DNA of 64,000 nucleotides from Pseudomonas fluorescens (GTDB lineage: Bacteria > Pseudomonadota > Gammaproteobacteria > Pseudomonadales > Pseudomonadaceae), in the NCBI RefSeq assembly GCF_001648775.1, contig NZ_LVEJ01000013.1:1-64000 (forward strand). Direction: 5' to 3'. The translations under genes were made by a program, and so were the position numbers. This document shows, in pieces, positions 62,862 to 64,000 of this stretch (its first letter is position 1; the number at the start of each line of letters is the position of its first letter). Below the pieces are notes generated by a model. The model was not told where the DNA came from. It did no database searches and saw nothing but the letters and a program-made list of their open reading frames with translations.

Positions 62862-63185
62862 CTACTCTTTATACTTCTCACTCAACTCTTTTGTGTAGTC
62901 TTCCATCGCAAGCTTTTTCGCCCTGAACAAATCAAAAACATACTTGACTATTAATATAAAAACAAACAAGGGAGAGAGACACATAAGACCAATACCAACA
63001 CCAATACCTTGTCTGAAAGCAGCTTCTTTCTCTTTCGCCAAGTCTACTGGAACATCCATAAAGTACATTGAATACACCCACCCCAAGGCGAATGACACCA
63101 ATATTGCCAGCGCCGCATTTTTGAACAACGCCATAGCGGACGGCGCATATTTTTCATAGTATCTAACAGGATCTGTTGGTGACAT
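62862..63185 (-). CDS. Hypothetical two-helix membrane protein
   Basis: 107 aa. Two hydrophobic helices (about 20-40 and 60-86) with a short loop, and a charged C-terminus (RAKKLAMEDYTKELSEKYKE). Markedly AT-rich compared with most of the window, suggesting transfer. It is divergent from the GIY-YIG-like gene. Not recognised. Confidence 0.6.
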   Translation of the reverse strand: MSPTDPVRYYEKYAPSAMALFKNAALAILVSFALGWVYSMYFMDVPVDLAKEKEAAFRQGIGVGIGLMCLSPLFVFILIVKYVFDLFRAKKLAMEDYTKELSEKYKE

Positions 63186-63312
63186 CAGAGCTTATACCTC
63201 AATAAATTTACAGACAGAAGTAGCACAAGGCTACTACACTCAGTAAAATTGTACCACCTCGACTTTCCCGCCTATCGCACAGGGATAAGCATTCTCCAAG
63301 GATTAATAAAAT

Positions 63313-63810
63313 ATGAATACTCCAACTACGTTTGATCTCGATGCACATGGTTCAGGCTGGTACTCTTGGGATGATATACATAAGTGCTTTTGGCCTGGTG
63401 TTGGAAAAAAATCAATACACATAGATCCTGTACTTGGGGAAATTGCCACATCAAAAGGAATTTATTGCATTGCATGGAGAGCGACTGGAAAGGCTTCCCC
63501 TGATAATCCGGCCATTAAATATATCGGACAAACAAGTTCATTCAAATCTCGAATGGAGCAGTTTGGTTGGTCTGCCGGCTTCTGGGGTGAAAGGGCACGA
63601 GGACATTCAGCAGGTTGGCGCTGGCACGAAAGAAACAACGAAAAAATGTACGTCTCCTTCTTTCCCCTTGCCACTTCAAACTTGCCAAAACATATGCTCA
63701 ACGGATATTTACACTGGTACGAAGCCCTTGCGTTGGATATTCATCACAAGCAGTGTGGGTCATTGCCATTTATCAACATACCAAAGAATGGCGTCATTGT
63801 TTTGAGTTAA
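63313..63810 (+). CDS. GIY-YIG-like nuclease-fold protein
   Basis: 165 aa, AT-rich. KGIYCIAWR (GIY strand, about 48-56) is followed by IKYIGQTSSFKSRMEQFG (YIG strand plus catalytic-type Arg). Further on come a conserved Trp/His block (GWRWHERNNEKMYVSF) and a Glu in HWYEALALDIHH that could be the metal-binding Glu. The spacing fits the GIY-YIG endonuclease fold, without a DNA-binding extension. It starts 20 bases after an AAGGATTAAT-like site. Role unknown; a mobile or defence-related nuclease is possible. Confidence 0.65.
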   Translation: MNTPTTFDLDAHGSGWYSWDDIHKCFWPGVGKKSIHIDPVLGEIATSKGIYCIAWRATGKASPDNPAIKYIGQTSSFKSRMEQFGWSAGFWGERARGHSAGWRWHERNNEKMYVSFFPLATSNLPKHMLNGYLHWYEALALDIHHKQCGSLPFINIPKNGVIVLS

Positions 63811-63911
63811 CTAATCGCTTATGTATGTATTACTATACTGCTTGCTTGACTACTCACTGAGCGAGCGCTGCTTCTGACCAAGGCAGCCATCCAAGACTGC
63901 TACTCTCTCCC

Positions 63912-64000
63912 ATGAAAACCGCCCTCATCTCCGACACTCACGGCCTCCTCCGCCCCGAAGCCCTGACCGCCATCCAAGGTTGCGACCTCATCCTCCATGC
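63912..64000 (+). CDS. Metallophosphoesterase, YfcE-like (partial, runs off the window)
   Basis: Only the first 29 codons are present. MKTALISDTHGLLRPEAL contains the SDTHG metal-binding motif of calcineurin-like phosphodiesterases, as in YfcE/MJ0936. The rest lies beyond the right edge. Confidence 0.8.
   Translation, partial: MKTALISDTHGLLRPEALTAIQGCDLILH

Overview
The window looks like a chromosome segment of a Pseudomonas of the fluorescens group. The DNA is GC-rich. It carries REP elements with the GTGGGAGCGAGCTTGCTCGC core typical of that group, and several Pseudomonas-type small families (DUF2790-, DUF2986-, DUF6124- and DUF6555-like). Most genes are ordinary accessory metabolism. A few AT-richer patches (about 14.1-21.0, 29.5-31.6 and 62.4-63.9 kb) look acquired.

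Layout. 0-0.5 kb: a tandem array of REP doublets with an exact 134-bp period. 0.5-4.2 kb: NudK with an extra C-terminal domain, TspO, an HSL-type hydrolase and the mismatch glycosylase Mug. 4.2-10.2 kb: a TetR repressor divergent from an EmrA-EmrB-OMF efflux operon ending in an aldo/keto reductase. 10.4-14.1 kb: a LysR regulator, small secreted and membrane proteins, and an MsbA-like ABC exporter. 14.1-20.8 kb: a four-gene minus-strand operon for an unknown protein, a CrfC/RdcA dynamin-like GTPase, an RdcB/YjcZ-like partner and a patatin phospholipase. 21-29.5 kb: thioesterase, GABA-permease-like transporter, HIT remnant, HEAT-repeat protein, several small proteins, and a structured leader before a DUF6124-like gene. 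29.5-31.6 kb: a nonsense-interrupted nucleotidyl-cyclase-like gene and an ASCH protein among three copies of an intergenic repeat. 31.7-35.6 kb: a MerR-controlled operon (ene-reductase, saccharopine-dehydrogenase-like protein, DUF2269). 35.8-39.4 kb: a cobalamin riboswitch followed by btuB, a [2Fe-2S] protein and a BtuF-like binding protein. 39.4-50.2 kb: alcohol dehydrogenase, hemerythrin, FAD oxidase with a MocR regulator, stand-alone panB, a dioxygenase, a methyltransferase and a Cif-like epoxide hydrolase.

The most interesting region is 50.4-59.2 kb. A long-form (E. coli-type) argininosuccinate synthase gene is divergent from a plus-strand operon encoding a lysine N6-monooxygenase-like flavoprotein, an ATP-grasp ligase, a cupin/methionyl-tRNA-synthetase-like fusion, a saccharopine-dehydrogenase-like enzyme and an MFS exporter. 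A lysine N-hydroxylase together with a cupin-MetRS fusion is the known signature of N-N bond (hydrazine) formation in s56-p1 and triacsin biosynthesis. The operon is therefore predicted to make and export a hydrazine-containing metabolite. The saccharopine-dehydrogenase-like enzyme is a plausible replacement for the flavin oxidase that cleaves the intermediate in those pathways.

The window ends with an aldehyde dehydrogenase/LysR pair, a methyltransferase, a two-helix membrane protein, a GIY-YIG-like protein and the start of a YfcE-like metallophosphoesterase. No rRNA, tRNA, CRISPR array or intact insertion sequence was found.
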